Assembly: GCA_036785325.1 (NCBI GenBank)
Contig: JAXIVH010000013.1
Span: 9,011,483 to 9,075,482 of the forward strand
Length of the DNA: 64,000 bases
Source of the DNA: Urophycis tenuis
Lineage: Eukaryota > Chordata > Actinopteri > Gadiformes > Phycidae
Direction: 5' to 3'
In this document: positions 20,701 to 33,717 of the stretch, in pieces
Position numbering within the stretch: position 1 is the first letter of the stretch
How the letters are laid out: each line of letters opens with the position of its first letter
Position numbers and translations under genes: made by a program
The notes under the pieces: generated by a model
Seen by the model: the letters and a program-made list of their open reading frames with translations, nothing else
Databases searched by the model: none
Told to the model about the DNA's origin: nothing

Positions 20701-23700
20701 TGCCTAAGCTATTTTAAGCTTTCATTTTTTGGTGAGGCAAATTTAAACCTTTTTTTGATGGATGAGATATTTGTTCTTGTAATGCTTATTTTTACAGAGT
20801 AATCCAGTATTTGGCTTTTTCTCTCTTCACATGGTTGTACTACTTTTGAGTTAAATATATCTTTCTGCTGCCAAGAGCTGAGAAGCTTATTGCAAAGTTT
20901 GGTTCTTCCTGTGTCTGTATTCGTTCTTTAGGGATGTCCAGTCGTACTATGTATTTGTGACCTCCTGGATGATGAAGATGGAGGCCATCTTGTCCAGAGG
21001 GCAGCGCAGCGAGAAATTGGCAGAGGACTTAAACGGCAGATGTAATGTCTTCCTACAGGTACAGTCAACCCTCTACAGTAGGTCTAGAATAACTGTAATG
21101 TAATTATGTTGTCATGATAAATCATTCGCAATACTGAAGAAAGAAATTGACTTCGTTTTTCATAACCTGTAATGAACTCTTGACCAGTTGAATAGGTCAA
21201 ACCCCTGAATGTTCCTCGCCTGTTCCTCCCCAGGGAATCCTCTATGCCTACAGCATCAGCACCATCATTAAGACCACCATGAACATGTACATGTCCATGC
21301 AGCGACCCATGACCAAGACTTCTGTGAAGGCGCTCTGTCGGCTGGTGGAGCTCCTCAAGGTGTGTGTGTGTGTGTGTCCGCGTCGTCATGGTTCTTTTCA
21401 TCCTCCCAGACATTGACCCCTGTCTGTAGCCGTCCTGGAATGAAGCGCCCGCATTGCTTTTAAAGGTAAAGAATGAACCAAAGACTCCCTGGCCCCCTGG
21501 CAACATCCAGTGAACTTAAGGTCATAGCAGGAAGCAATTAATTTCACTGAGCCAAATCTGGCTTTTGACCAGCGTCGGTAAACCACACTCAGTACGTTTA
21601 CATGCAGCAAGAAATTCGAATTTCTAATCGTATAAGACATCGTTCGGACTTTTTAAGTGCATGTAAACACCTTATTCCGACCTACTTCGGACCTACTTCG
21701 GACATCTCAAAATCGGATAACAACACCTGGATAATTCGTTCATAGTCGGACTTTTAACGGCATGTATACTCAGCAATCGGATCTGAATCGGATTTTGCAT
21801 TCTGCGCATGCGCAGTGCCATTCTGCACATGTGCAGCGCCACATAGCGTCCAGAGTCAGCCCATGCTCCGGCTGTTAATCCGATTCTCTGAACGGCATGT
21901 ATACTCGGACAAGTGATCCGGTCTTACGCATGTCATTATCTGATCCCATCAGAAATTCGAATTTCTTGCTGCATGTAAACGTACTGACTGTTGTGTCGAA
22001 GGGAAGTCCACTTAAAACATTACGTAATGATAATCCATCCAAGGTACAAATGACTTATTACAGTTTTTCTGACCAAAACTCACCCCCACATTAGCTACTG
22101 AGTGGGTCGGTGCGTGAGTTAGCTTAGCTGGTTGGGCTAGCCTCCAGCCGGCCCGTGTGGCTGCTGATCGGGTGGTCCGTCAGCCACTAAAGTGCGTGTC
22201 CGCCCTGTCGTCCGGCCAGGCCGTGGAGCACACCTTCCACCGCCGCTCCATGGTGGTGGCGGACTCCGTCTCCCACATCACCCAGCAGCTCCAGTCCCAG
22301 GCCCTGAACGCCATCGGCACCGCCAAGGTACGCACACGCACACGCACACGCACACACACACACACACACAAGCTTGTCGTTGTTGAAGTACATCTAGATA
22401 TGTCTGTTGGTACATGCTGGCTGTATGTTGAAAATGGGACTCAAATCTTTGGTTGAGTTTACTTGTAGTCACCGCAGGGGGGCGTGCTTGCCCCATGTGG
22501 AGGAGTTTAAAGGGACACTCACACACCCTACTGCCACACGGCACTAGTTGCGCTGTTGCTATGGTGAAACGACAGACGAAGAGGCCTTTGGTTGGCCGTG
22601 TTGTTGCTTTCCCTTTAATTCTGCCTCGCAGCCGCTAGAGCGCGCCAATCCACACCGTCGCTTTAACGTGAACAAAAGCAAACGGGGCCGGGCTGGGACG
22701 TTGTCGCTAAACGCAGACGGGGGGCGACGTGTGGTTCTTGCAGAAGAGGGTGATCTCCGACAAGAAGTACAGCGAGCAGCGGCTGGACGTCCTGTCGTCA
22801 CTGGTGCTGGCCGAGAACGCCCTCAACGGGCCCAGCACCCGGGAGCGCCGCCTGGCCGTCTCCCTGGCCCTCAGCGTCGGCACCCAGATGGTATGAAGGC
22901 CCGTCGGGCCGGACGCAGGCCACGGGTGGATGGATGGATGCATGCATGAATGAATGGATGCATGCATGCATGGATGTGAATTTCTCCTAAGGGGGATTAA
23001 TAAAGGAATATCTTATCTTATCTTATCTTATGCCTGGATGGATGCATGAATGAATGGATGCATGCATGCATGGATGCCTGGATGGATGCATGAATGAATG
23101 GATGCATGCATGCATGGATGGCTGGAGGATGCATGGATGGATGATTGAATGGATGCATGCATGGATGGCTGGATGCATGGATGGATGGATGCATGTACTG
23201 TATATGTTTGAACTATCTGGACCTTTTTTGCTGTTGGTTGACGGGGGGAGGTGGTTCGGCGTGTCTTCTCTACAGAAAACCTTCAAGGATGAAGAGCTGC
23301 TGCCCTTACAGCTGGTGTTGAAGAAGCTGGATCTGATGAGCGAGCTCAAGGAGAGGTGAGGGGAGCACGGAAAGTCCCTTTTAAAGATTGCCTCACAACG
23401 TTTGTTTGATCTCTCGATTTTAAAAGCTCTCATAAATCAGCTGGAAGTAAAGGGGTTTGCGTCTTCAGTGTGTCATACAAAGAGTCTGCGGTGGGAGGAC
23501 TCGTTGAGAGGCCATTGAGGTGATGCTCATCGCAGCATCATCCATCCTCTTTCCTTGTGCCCCTCAGGGTCAAGCTCCAGTGTGACTGCAGCTTCCTGTA
23601 CTGGCACCGGGCTGTGTTTCCCATCTACCTGGACGACGTGTACGACAACGCCGTGGATTCTGCACGGCTACACGTACGCAGCATTCACATTCACTGTCTG

Positions 23701-26700
23701 TTGAGATTGCACAAAGGCTCAAAGGTTCTGCTGTTGAGCGGGCTTCACTGGTATCACAGCGTGGTGGCACACCAGGGTGCTTAGTCATCCCCCCGGGGTA
23801 GGATTCTCAGTGCCTGCAAGAATGCAGACGCTGCTCTTTCTGAGGCGGAGATGCTGTATCGAGGCAATGTATTGTAGTGCACAGAACGTGCCACCAGGGG
23901 TCAGTAGCGTCCGGCCGGCCGGGCAACTGAGTTGAGGAAGCCGGTGACTTTGCCGAGTGGTGCTTATAACGTTGCAGGACTTGCAATGTAGACCTGTAGA
24001 TACTGCCACATGCAGCTTTATCTTGAGGTGACTTCCAACCACAAAAGCAGCTTAATAGCCGCACGATGGTTTGCAAATACAATTGTCAGGAAATGCAGGA
24101 AGCATGGGGAAAAAAAGATACCGCATAAGCTCACCACTTTATCCAAAGTGACTTGCAGGCAATTCATTTAAATAATTTTCAAGAGCAGTTATCTTCTCAT
24201 GGTTGCCTAGAGGAGGAGGCCCTGGACATCGCAAGATCAAACCCAGTTCCTTTCATGTGATGGTTCTTATCACATCCTGCCCTGCATTATTTTACTATTA
24301 GACCTATAAGTGCCCCATGCATGTAGCTCTTATTTCTACTACATATGTTTTTGAAAATGTTCTGAATGATTGCCACCATCTCCCTTCACTCCTCACGTGC
24401 TGATCCGACCCCCCTCCCCCGTTGTGATTGGCTGATACAGTACATGTTCAGCGCCTTGAGGGACTGCGTGCCCTGCATGTTGCACGCCAAACACGTGGAG
24501 TCATGTGACCAGCTGCTGGAGTGCTACCACAAGGAGATCATGGATGTGTTCAACGAGGTGAGCGGCGAGTGGCTGAACCGATGGCCTTAATGGAGAGATT
24601 GAGGAGATTGCCATGTGTCTCCCCTTTTCTTTACTTTTTTTATTCATACTTCACGTGAATCCACGCAGCACCTGCTGGACAAGCTGTGCAAGGACATCGA
24701 GAAGGACCTGCGTCTCTCCGTCCACACGCACCTGAAGCTGGACGACCGGAACCCCTTCAAGGTGGGCCTGAAGGACCTGGCCCACTTCTTCTCCCTCAAG
24801 CCCGTCCGCTTCTTCAACCGCTTCGTCGACATCAAAGGTAGTCCTGAGCTGGTCTCCGTGCGCAGAGTGACCCTCACTGAGGCATGCTGCCTGGAGACGG
24901 TGTGATGTTGCTCTGAACTCTGAACGTGTCCAGAATCACCCGGTTATTTGGCATATATTTGGTTATCCTTGCCAAATAACCAAATAAGCACCGGGTTATT
25001 TGGTTATTTGGCAAGGATTTTTTTTTTGGTAGAAAATACTCAAATCAGCTGCTGCTTGATCAGTTGAGAATGACTTGATAACGTGGAAGATTTGTTTATT
25101 TGGTCAGTCATGATCTCCTCGTCTACCCGACGAGAACGGGAGATGGAAACGAGTAGTAAAGGAGATGATGTGATGGTGTGTGTGCGTGTGTGCGTGTGCA
25201 TGTGTGCGCAGCCTATGTGACCCACTACCTGGACAAGACCTTCTACAACCTGACCACGGTGGCGCTGCATGACTGGGCCACCTACAGTGAGATGAGGAAC
25301 CTGGCGTCGCAGCGCTACGGCCTCAGCATGACCGAGGCTCACCTGCCCAGCCAGACCCTGGAACAGGTGTGTCCGCACGCTCCAACACGAGACACGACAC
25401 GCACGCGTGTGTTTACTGCACTGTGGTGGGATGGTGATGTCATCTTTCCTGTGATATCACCATCTTCCTGTGAAGTGTGTGCATGGAGACGTCTTTTCTC
25501 TGTCTCTGTTTTCTTTGTTTTGTTTTTATTGTTGTTGTCTGCTCTGCTTGTTTTTCTGATGTACTGTATATCTATTATTTTTAAGTAGAGTCATATATCT
25601 GTAGTGCCTGCTGATGGCTACAAACGGGAACAGTCCCAGAAATTCAATTTGACCCTATAGACCTGATATTTTGAGAACTTTTCTCTGGTGCTTGTGTTTA
25701 CATTATTTTGTAGTTGCTCCAGGGGGTGCATTCTTGCCCTGTGTAGAGGAGTATATAAGGACACATACCCTCCCATGTGGCACCAGTTGCACTGAGCTGT
25801 GGCAGGACCAACGACGTGCTCCGCTGCAAAAAGACTCTTGGTGCATTATATAAGAAAGCAGAAATGAGGGGGCAAACATAATTAAGACAGTATGGGCAGT
25901 TCTGGCAGTTTCCAGTTCTGTCTATCAGGTCAACCACTGATGGAGGCGTAAATCTTGCACATCGCCACTTAAATTCTACCAGTACCTGTCCTGTACTTGC
26001 TGCGGTGCTGTGACGCCCAGTAAATTCTGACAAATCTGTATTTATAACCTTACACTGTTGTACATAATACATCTCTCTTGCCTACATAATCTGCACAAAA
26101 ACACTGTACTCAAATAGCACTTTGGTATTTAAATGCTTCTTTTGCACTTCTGGTTAGACGTCAACTGCATTTCATTGGTTTTGTACTTGTACTCTGCTAG
26201 TGACAATAAAAGTTGAATCTAATCTAAGATAAATCCCTGCCTTTCCTTCGCCTCTCCTACCAGGGCCTGGATGTGTTAGAGATCATGAGGAACATCCACG
26301 TGTTCGTCTCCCGATACCTCTACAACCTGAACAACCAGGTGGGACCACAGGGTCTTCTCTCCCCCCCCCCCCCCCCCCCCTCCGTCTCTCCCTGCCGATG
26401 CAAGAATCACTGGTCGTAAATGTTAACCAGTATCACCGAGGACCTGTACTGCTGAGCCTCTCGATGTCGGTTGGGTTCTGACCTGAGGTGTGTGTTTTTT
26501 TTGGTTCCGTTTTGTCCAGATCTTCATCGAGAAGGCCAGCAACAACAAGCACTTGAACACCATCAACATCCGGCACATCGCCAACTCCATACGCACCCAC
26601 GGCACGGGCATCATGAACACCACGGTGAGGGGGCGTGGCCAGGGGGGGCGTGACACACGTGACTTACGACCTACAGCTGACGTCGCTTGACTACCGACTA

Positions 26701-29700
26701 AGTAACGTAGGATGCAATGCTAAAACATGGTGCATTCAGCAGCTGCTGCAATGAACTGTAGATAAACGCATGTTCTCTGTATGTATATGCATGTTAAATG
26801 CAAACTGCAGCAAGTGAGACAAACTTGCAGACCTTTTAGATGATCAGAAAGCGAAAGAATAATTGAAGTGCACCGTGGGCCATTGATTTTTTTTACCTCT
26901 AGATGGCAGCAAAGGCACAAAACATGCTCTGTATTCAGACTGCAGGGTCAACATGCCGTCATAATAACTGAGGGGGCACAAAGGGAAGCCATTGTGAGGG
27001 CCCAAACATTTGAATCATGATAACGGCAACCATTATTGACTTACGTAATTTATAATGAGAGAACGAAGAACAACGAATGAAGCGGCTGAGAGCTCACTCA
27101 CACATCCTCATGCATCCCGTTTAACATCACAGCCCATCGGCGAATTTGATTGATTCATTTAACAGATGTGATGTGAGGATTTCAGTTTGGCGTTCAATAT
27201 TCCCCCCTTTTTTGCGACTTGATCTCAATAGCCCATTGAGAGACGATTCATTGCAGATTAGTGGCGTCCACACGTTGGACACAGTTACACACCAGCGTGT
27301 CACACGATATCCTCGATGTTCAGTAAAATTGGCCGTGAACATCCATGCCAGCGATCCAACAGTGTAAAATATTGTCCGATGTCACGGCTTCATAACGAGA
27401 CGAATCTCCAAAGAAATCGGCCCTTTTTTCAACAAGCAACTTCATTTCGCAAGCCACGCGCTTCTGTCTAACCGCAAACTTAAACAGAATTTCTCATAAC
27501 TCATAACGTCATTAATTCAGGAGAATCGAGCCAATACTATGTAGGCCAGCTTGCAGCAGTGGCTCTGTCATGCAAACAGTCCAGTCAATGTTTTCATGGA
27601 AAGCCCACACAGTTGGCTATTATAGATAATTTTCTCTTTTTTTTTCATGTTGCCACAACGTAAAAGGCTGATTTCCCATCAATCCTTGTATTTTCAAAGT
27701 AAAGTCAGGGCAGGAGTGTTGGACTGTTGCATTGTATTTGATGGCTCTTTAACATTTTATTTTGAAACCTGAACTGCAGTAACCGGTATATGCAGGTGCT
27801 CAGCACCTTGGTGCATATCATCACCAAGACCTAATAAACGCCAGAGGGCCGTAGGGCGACCAGACCACCAGAACATTCTGAGAACACAAGTGTCTGGAAC
27901 CTGACCCAAACCGGAGCGGGCTCGTTCTCCCCTCCGTCTGGCCCCGCGGGCACTCAAACGGGCACCTTTTTATCAACTTGGGGTGGAGTTCTGAACTCTG
28001 CTGCTCCTCCACCCTCAGGTGAACTTCACCTACCAGTTCCTCCGCAAGAAGTTCTACATCTTCAGCCAGTTCATGTATGACGAGCACATCAAGTCCAGGC
28101 TGATCAAGGACATCCGCTTCTACAGGGAGACGAAGGACGAGTCGGATCAGAAGGTAGCGCACACACACATACACGCGCACGCACGCACACGCACACACAC
28201 GCGCTGCGTAGCCAGCCCCAGCCGTCCGAGTGGGTGTCTTGTGAATGCCTCCATTATGCAGGGGAAGACGGTGGACTTCCAGTGAACAGCTGCAGCTTTA
28301 TCAGACACCAGTACAGTGCTGCTGGCCTCGAGTGGCTTGTGATCGAGTGGCCACAGTGCAGCATCTCATGGCCCTCAGACGCTCCAGTGTCTTGACCTTT
28401 TTCAGTTGTGGGTTTTTTTTCTTCTTCTTCTTCTTCCTTCGGGTGACTGTTGAAACAGCGCCAGTGTTTTTTTTTTTTTTTGTAATTCCTTGTAGTTTGC
28501 GATGCGTTCGAGGGAAAAGGAGGCGCGTGAAGACGAGTGTACGCGCCTTCAATCTGGGTAATTGTTGAGTGTGAGGCGTGTGAGTCAATCGAGATGTCTC
28601 CGGGGGGAGTAGTTGGTCACATAGGTGAATTAAAGATATGATTCATAATGATACAAGGTCATTTCAAAGGTTGCCTTTCTTCTTTTGTGAAAGGATTCCA
28701 TAAAATGGTTGCCAAAACACCAGTCCCAGACTATTGATCCAGTACAAATTAATCTGTCTGTCTCTTATCTCTCTTTCTCTCTCTCTCTCTCTCTCTTGCC
28801 CCCCTCTCCAGTACCCCTTTGATCGAGCTGAGAAATTCAACCGCGGCATCCGGAAGCTGGGCATCACCCCGGACGGCCAGAGCTACCTGGACCAGTTCAG
28901 ACAGCTCATCAGCCAGATCGGTGAGCCCACCGGGGCGGGCGTCTGGCCTCTTCTTGTGCTTTTCAACGCTGTGTGAATGTTGTTAGGATTTGATGGTTGA
29001 AGAACCTGTTTCGGTGTGCAGTCGCCCTCCGTCCTCCACGTGAGGAACAGCTTTTTAGACCAGCATGAATCTGTTGACTGCCTTCTGCCCCCAGGTAACG
29101 CCATGGGCTACGTGCGAATGATCCGCTCTGGTGGACTTCACTGCTGCAGCAGTGCTATCAGGTACACAACATGTCCGCTGGTAGAGGTGGCCGGGCCGCG
29201 CATCGCATTTCAGCTGGCGATTACAAGTTTGGCCTTCCAACGACGATGAGGTTGTTGGACGCCGACGATATTCTTATGCATGTAGAATTGCAATATGTTT
29301 CAGAGTCGATGAGTATTCACGGTGAGTGATCGTGATCTGGGTAACAACATGACCTCTGTCACAGTGGAGCAGCCTTAGAGGTGGCAGAATTATGTTTCCT
29401 GTGTTACAATTGCCAAAGCGTGCATTTGACTGTATGCAAAACGCGTGTGACTGCAGCTTGGGCTCGAAAATACCCATGTTTTGTGAACGATCACTGGCCT
29501 GCTTTGCATCGGAAGTCATCCGGCATGCACAAACCACCCTGGAAACTCCATGGAATGGTTTCCTCCATCGATATTCCAAAGGATCGATGATGATACACCG
29601 ATGGAGCGTTGACATGAACACCACGCCATGGGGTCTCACACGTCTTAAAGCGGCGTGTGGACACTGTTTGTCGCAGGTTTGTCCCGGATCTGGAGGACAT

Positions 29701-31042
29701 CGTCAACTTCGAGGAGATGGTGAAAGACGAGGGGTTGTCCGAGGAGACCCAGAAAGCTGCCAGGTAGAACCCCCCTCCCTCCCTCCCATTGAGAGGCATG
29801 AGAGAGCTAGGCTAACACCCTGTGACAGCGCATGTGATATCCGAGGCTCTGCCCGTGCGTTCCCCCAGCGTGCTGGACGCCGTCCTGGGGGACCTCACCA
29901 GCAACTCGGCCGAGGGGACGGAGTACTTCAAGAAGCTGGTGGGAGTGTTCGCGCCCGAGTTCCGCAGCGCCAAGAACATGCACCTGCGGAACTTCTACAT
30001 GATCGTCCCGCCGCTGGCAAGTTGTTGATTTTTGCATGTGCATGTTTGCGTGTGTGTTGTTTGTGTGTGTGTGTGTGTGTGCGCGTGGAACTCGATGTCA
30101 AGCTCTGCGCTCTCGCTCGTAATTCTGCTCCCACCTCCCGCACAGACGGTGAACTTTGTGGAGCATTCCATCGGCTGCAAGGAGAAGCTCAACAAGAAGA
30201 ACAAGAACGGCGCGGCCTTCACGGACGACGGCTTCGCCATGGGTGAGGCGCCGGACGCCGACGCCGCCACCGCCGCCACAATGCACTGCCCTCTCGTTCC
30301 TCCCTCGTTCTTGTTCATTTTTAAAGCCAATTCCTGCTTGGGGTTTTTTTTTTATTTCGCCAGGCGTGGCGTACATCCTGAAGCTGCTGGACCAGTACCT
30401 GGAGTTCGACTCCCTGCACTGGTTCCAGGCCGTCCGCGACAAGTACATCCGGGAGATGAACGCCGTGGCGAAGGAGCAGAACGTGCAGTCCACCAGCCAG
30501 GACGAGAAGCTCCTCCAGACCATGAACCTCACGCAGAAGAGGCTGGACGTCTACCTCCAGGTGCGCGGGCAACCAGTTGTTTTCTCTTGGAACGGCACGG
30601 AGCCGTTCGAATTGTGTTTTTGGAAGGCGTGGGAGCTCCCTGACGACCCTTTTGTTTCTCCTGCAGGAGTTTGAGCTCCTGCACTTCTCCTTGAGCAGCG
30701 CTCGGATCTTCTTCAGGGCCGACAAGACAGCGGCCGAGGAGATTCAGGAGAAAAGGGATAAAGGTGTGTGTGTGCGTGTGTGTGTGTGGTGGGGGGTGGG
30801 GGGGGGGTCATAAATGGGTTTCACAAATGGGCCCCCGTTTTGGGTAGGGTATTCTAGTTTTAAGTGTGACCCCCCCCCCCCCCCCCAGCCAGAAGGTCCC
30901 CAATGCCCACAGTGTCATTTTTTGCTGTTAGATAAAAGCATCTGCTAAATAGTTTTGTTGTCTTCGTTCCCTTCAAGACGATTCCACCAAAGCAGAGGGG
31001 ACGTCGGTGGGCTCCAACCCTCCGGACGCGGCCACAAAGTGA
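17763..31042 (+). CDS. washc4: WASH complex subunit 4 (SWIP), complete
   Basis: Thirty-three exons, all in phase, give 1,171 residues (human WASHC4: 1,173). Exons: 17763-17823, 18178-18317, 18408-18461, 18561-18626, 18726-18771, 18892-18959, 19061-19143, 19274-19316, 19416-19519, 19659-19779, 19896-20019, 20134-20261, 20456-20616, 20932-21058, 21234-21359, 22220-22327, 22744-22890, 23276-23355, 23568-23673, 24441-24557, 24669-24837, 25212-25366, 26264-26338, 26520-26624, 28019-28153, 28812-28920, 29095-29161, 29677-29763, 29869-30016, 30146-30242, 30364-30560, 30667-30763, 30978-31042. The start MAAETIAPDWEFDRFDDGSQ and segments such as KRLLKSVHHNPGKF and HGTGIMNTTVNFTYQF are diagnostic. The protein is a large helical scaffold of the WASH complex, which activates Arp2/3 on endosomes for retromer-linked sorting; it has no enzymatic motif. 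Intron 29 uses a GC donor (CTG|GCAAGT). The start sits in a gene-dense promoter area just after a CT-rich microsatellite. The only variable part is the Ser/Gly-rich C-terminal tail. Confidence 0.98.
21590..21986. mobile_element. Non-autonomous DNA transposon (MITE) with perfect 36-bp inverted ends
   Basis: A 397-bp element in washc4 intron 15. Positions 21590-21625 are the exact reverse complement of 21951-21986, starting CAGTACGTTTACATGCAGCA. The trinucleotide ACT lies directly outside both ends and may be the target duplication. There is no coding potential. The superfamily is not certain from this alone; a 3-bp duplication would suit PIF/Harbinger-like elements. Confidence 0.88.
22465..22600. 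repeat. Unclassified dispersed repeat, copy A
   Basis: Similar to 25713-25830 in another washc4 intron. Shared landmarks are CAGGGGG..GTGC..TCTTGCCC, GAGGAGT(A/T)TA..AGG.ACAC and a GGCAC.AGTTG motif. I cannot place it in a known family by eye. Confidence 0.5.
22926..23200. repeat. (ATGG/ATGC)n minisatellite with LINE-like tail
   Basis: Imperfect repeats of TGGATGCATGCATGGA/TGAATGA units in washc4 intron 17, interrupted at about 22978-23031 by GGGATTAATAAAGGAATATC followed by (TTATC)n, which resembles a teleost non-LTR retrotransposon 3' tail. The repeats create Met/His/Cys-rich open frames that are not genes. Confidence 0.88.
24940..25017. repeat. Inverted and direct repeat of GGTTATTTGGCAAGG-type units
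   Basis: In washc4 intron 21, CGGTTATTTGG..CCTTGCCAAATAACC folds back on itself. The unit GGGTTATTTGGTTATTTGGC then recurs, so the stretch forms a strong hairpin; possibly the end of a small inverted-repeat element. Confidence 0.65.
25713..25830. repeat. Unclassified dispersed repeat, copy B
   Basis: The partner of the 22465-22600 copy, in washc4 intron 22. It is followed downstream (about 26100-26228) by a typical teleost non-LTR 3' end, TGACAATAAAAGTTGAATCT, so a retroposed composite is possible. Confidence 0.5.
26130..26228 (+). repeat. Non-LTR retrotransposon 3' tail
   Basis: The stretch GCACTTCTGGTTAGACG...TGACAATAAAAGTTGAATCT followed by short TCTAA repeats is a tail type common in teleost LINE copies. 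It ends some 35 bp before washc4 exon 23. Confidence 0.6.
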
Positions 31043-31309
31043 CCTTCCAAACAAGGGAGATGACTTTGGCGTCAGACCTGGAGCCGTGTGAGCGGCGTCA
31101 TGGACCCCACAGAGTAGGAGCCGCCGTCGGGTACCACTGTGAACGGAGACACACCCGGAGTGCGCTTGTGAGCTGCGAGATAGTCAGAGACTTGATTTGG
31201 CCTTCTTTTGCATTTTTACTGATGCAGCCTTTCAGTGTTCAGACTTGGCTCTGATTTGGTGGAAAGGAAAAATTGAGAAATCATGCTGGACTTGACCGAG
31301 TGTTTGTGA

Positions 31310-31315
31310 AATAAA
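31310..31315 (+). terminator. washc4: washc4 polyadenylation signal
   Basis: AATAAA about 270 bp after the washc4 stop codon (31040-31042), the first such signal downstream. Confidence 0.65.
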
Positions 31316-33717
31316 CACAATTTTTACACATTCTTTGGAACATGTTTGTTGCTTATTGGCCAATGGAGGCATTGTGGGTTTATTTGAGTCCGGCCGGTGT
31401 CCATTACATTGAATAATGTCTCAAGTGAGTGTACGGCAAAATACAAATGTACTTTCATTTAGATTGTGATTTTTAGCCTTCGGAATAGACTGTTTACACA
31501 GAACTAACATTCCAGTCGCCATAGAAAAGAATGTTACTTTTTTTCAAAGTAAAACTCATGACTAAGTTTACTTTGCAATGATTTGTAAATTGCCATTTTT
31601 ATTTCATGTACTAATTTGTTTTGCACAGATTTTTTTGTAATTTGTAATTGTTCTTTTTCTCCTGTATGATCTATTTTATCACCCGTTCATGTCATAATAA
31701 CATTTTCGTTGGGTGAATTTATAATTTTATGGTAGCCTGTCCTGGAAGCGATGCCTTTTGGAATTTTTGCAATCCTTTCGTCAGACATTTTGAATGTTTT
31801 TAAAATTGCGTATCAAACTTGTGGTCGTGCCATATTTGTTCTTTTGGTTTCTTTTCGTTGACAACTGATTCAGTTCAGTTTCGGAATCTACCCCGTGTCT
31901 CGTTCAGTAAGCAGAAGTTATCCTTTGGCACAGATGAAGTGCTCAATTCATGCTCTTCCTGAACTTTGTTTCATAAATGGTTCCTGAAATGGTACATGTA
32001 ATACGCTGCCTTAGACACAGCAGATTAGGAACTGAATTGAACTGGAGGATTGTTTCATTACGAGACTTGACCTGTATGTATATTCACTAAGCTGATTATG
32101 GTCAGTATAAATAACTATTTTAGTGACTAGAAATGACTGGATGACTCAAATGTTTGTCTGCATTGAACCCTGAACCCTGTTGAACTGAAAATGAAGTCAG
32201 TTGATGGTATTGTATACATTAGATGTAATTATTTTTGCCATTTGAGAAGGTTCATTGAAATGGACCGTTTGATGAGCGGGAAATGGAAACTGTCCGTTGC
32301 AAAACAAGAAAAGACAAAGTTGTTCAGGAGAGCCTTTTCTGCTTTAATACAAATAAAAGCTTAACTTCAGAAAATACAAGATCAGTCTGGAGTATTTTTT
32401 TCTCAAATTGTCAATTTTCCTTTTCCTATGAAACATTGCTGTTTAAACAGCTTAAAATGAAACGCCGTTCTACGTTGAACTCAGTAATCGGTTTTTAAAC
32501 TACCACCCCACCCTCCCAGAATCAGGCATTTCCTTGTTTGAAACATTTTAATTTTGTATTATTTTTGTTGTAAGTGCCCACACTAATTGACACCCTGTCC
32601 AGCAGATCCAGAAATGTCCCGTTATATCCACATATTGCATCCATGCTCACCTCATAAAAACGAGGTACAAGGCTGGGCAATTTTTTTTCCAAAATAGATG
32701 TCATATATATATACATACATATATATATATAGCAATCATATATACACATTCGTACATCCATATACTCATTCATGTGATGCCAAGAAACTAAAAATAAATG
32801 TACACATTTATTACAAAATTGTGACAAAGACTGGAAAATGTTTTGTTTGCTGTAAAACGACGCTTGGTAGTTAACCTCTGAGGACTTGCTGGCCCATGAA
32901 AACCCAGGGGCCCCAATGTGTCCACGGTACAGTCAACACAGAAACAACAGAGAGGCAAAAGGGGTCAGACAGCTCGAGAGACAGACAAGAGAAAAATCCA
33001 TATTTGAGGAGTTGTTCTTGAGGAAAATTTCGGCAGGAAGTTTGGAGATATTGACCAGGGATGTGTGTGGGCAAAATGGTTGTATCCCCCCCCCCCCCAC
33101 CCCCCTCCCCCCGCCCGCCCCCAAAAAACAATAAGAAAGGAAGTGGGAGTGTTATAACATGAAAAAGCACAAACTGATTTTGTGTTCTTTTATTACTAAA
33201 TATAGTGCAACAATAAACATTGCATTTTGTTCACCCTTTTACTTGACTTCAGAGGATGGCACTTTGGTAACGATACCGTCCTCCGCGTTGGTGTTTTTTT
33301 TTCTGTCCTTAACACTTGCTGGAAAGTCTGAGAGGCATCATGACCCTTGTTCTGTCTCTGTTAAGTATGCCACACTGTCAGTCCTCTTGCCTCGGGCAAC
33401 AAAAGGCTCCAGAGATGTAAACATAACAGACCCTGCTCAAAAACAAACTCAATCAACAGGAGGGGGAAAAAAAAAAAGAAAAAAAAAAAGAAAAAGTAGT
33501 AAAAACAGAACAGAAGTGTTGGTGTTTTGGGCAGCATGTAATTTGGAACGGCAGGGCAATTCTGCTCCACTCTTCCATGGTGACAACCACTCCCTCCCCC
33601 CTCCCACCCTCCCTCCCCTCCCCAATCCCAAAGTCAATTAGCCGAATCCTGGAGGAATAAAAACCAAGGACAGGGTGTGGTGTGCAGGAGCAGCTGTGAC
33701 TGGTTCTGGTCGGGGCC
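31316..33717. other. Convergent intergenic / cnot2 3' UTR region
   Basis: No coding region is seen. washc4 and cnot2 end towards each other here. Minus-strand AATAAA motifs at about 33189 and 32806 are candidate cnot2 poly(A) signals, so much of 32.8-33.7 kb may be its 3' UTR. Homopolymer runs occur at 33088-33120 (C-rich) and 33465-33497 (A-rich). Confidence 0.55.

Noticed and set aside
23023..23433. His/Met/Cys-rich peptide gene
   Set aside because: It is a translation of the ATGG/ATGC minisatellite and adjoining washc4 exon 18 antisense.
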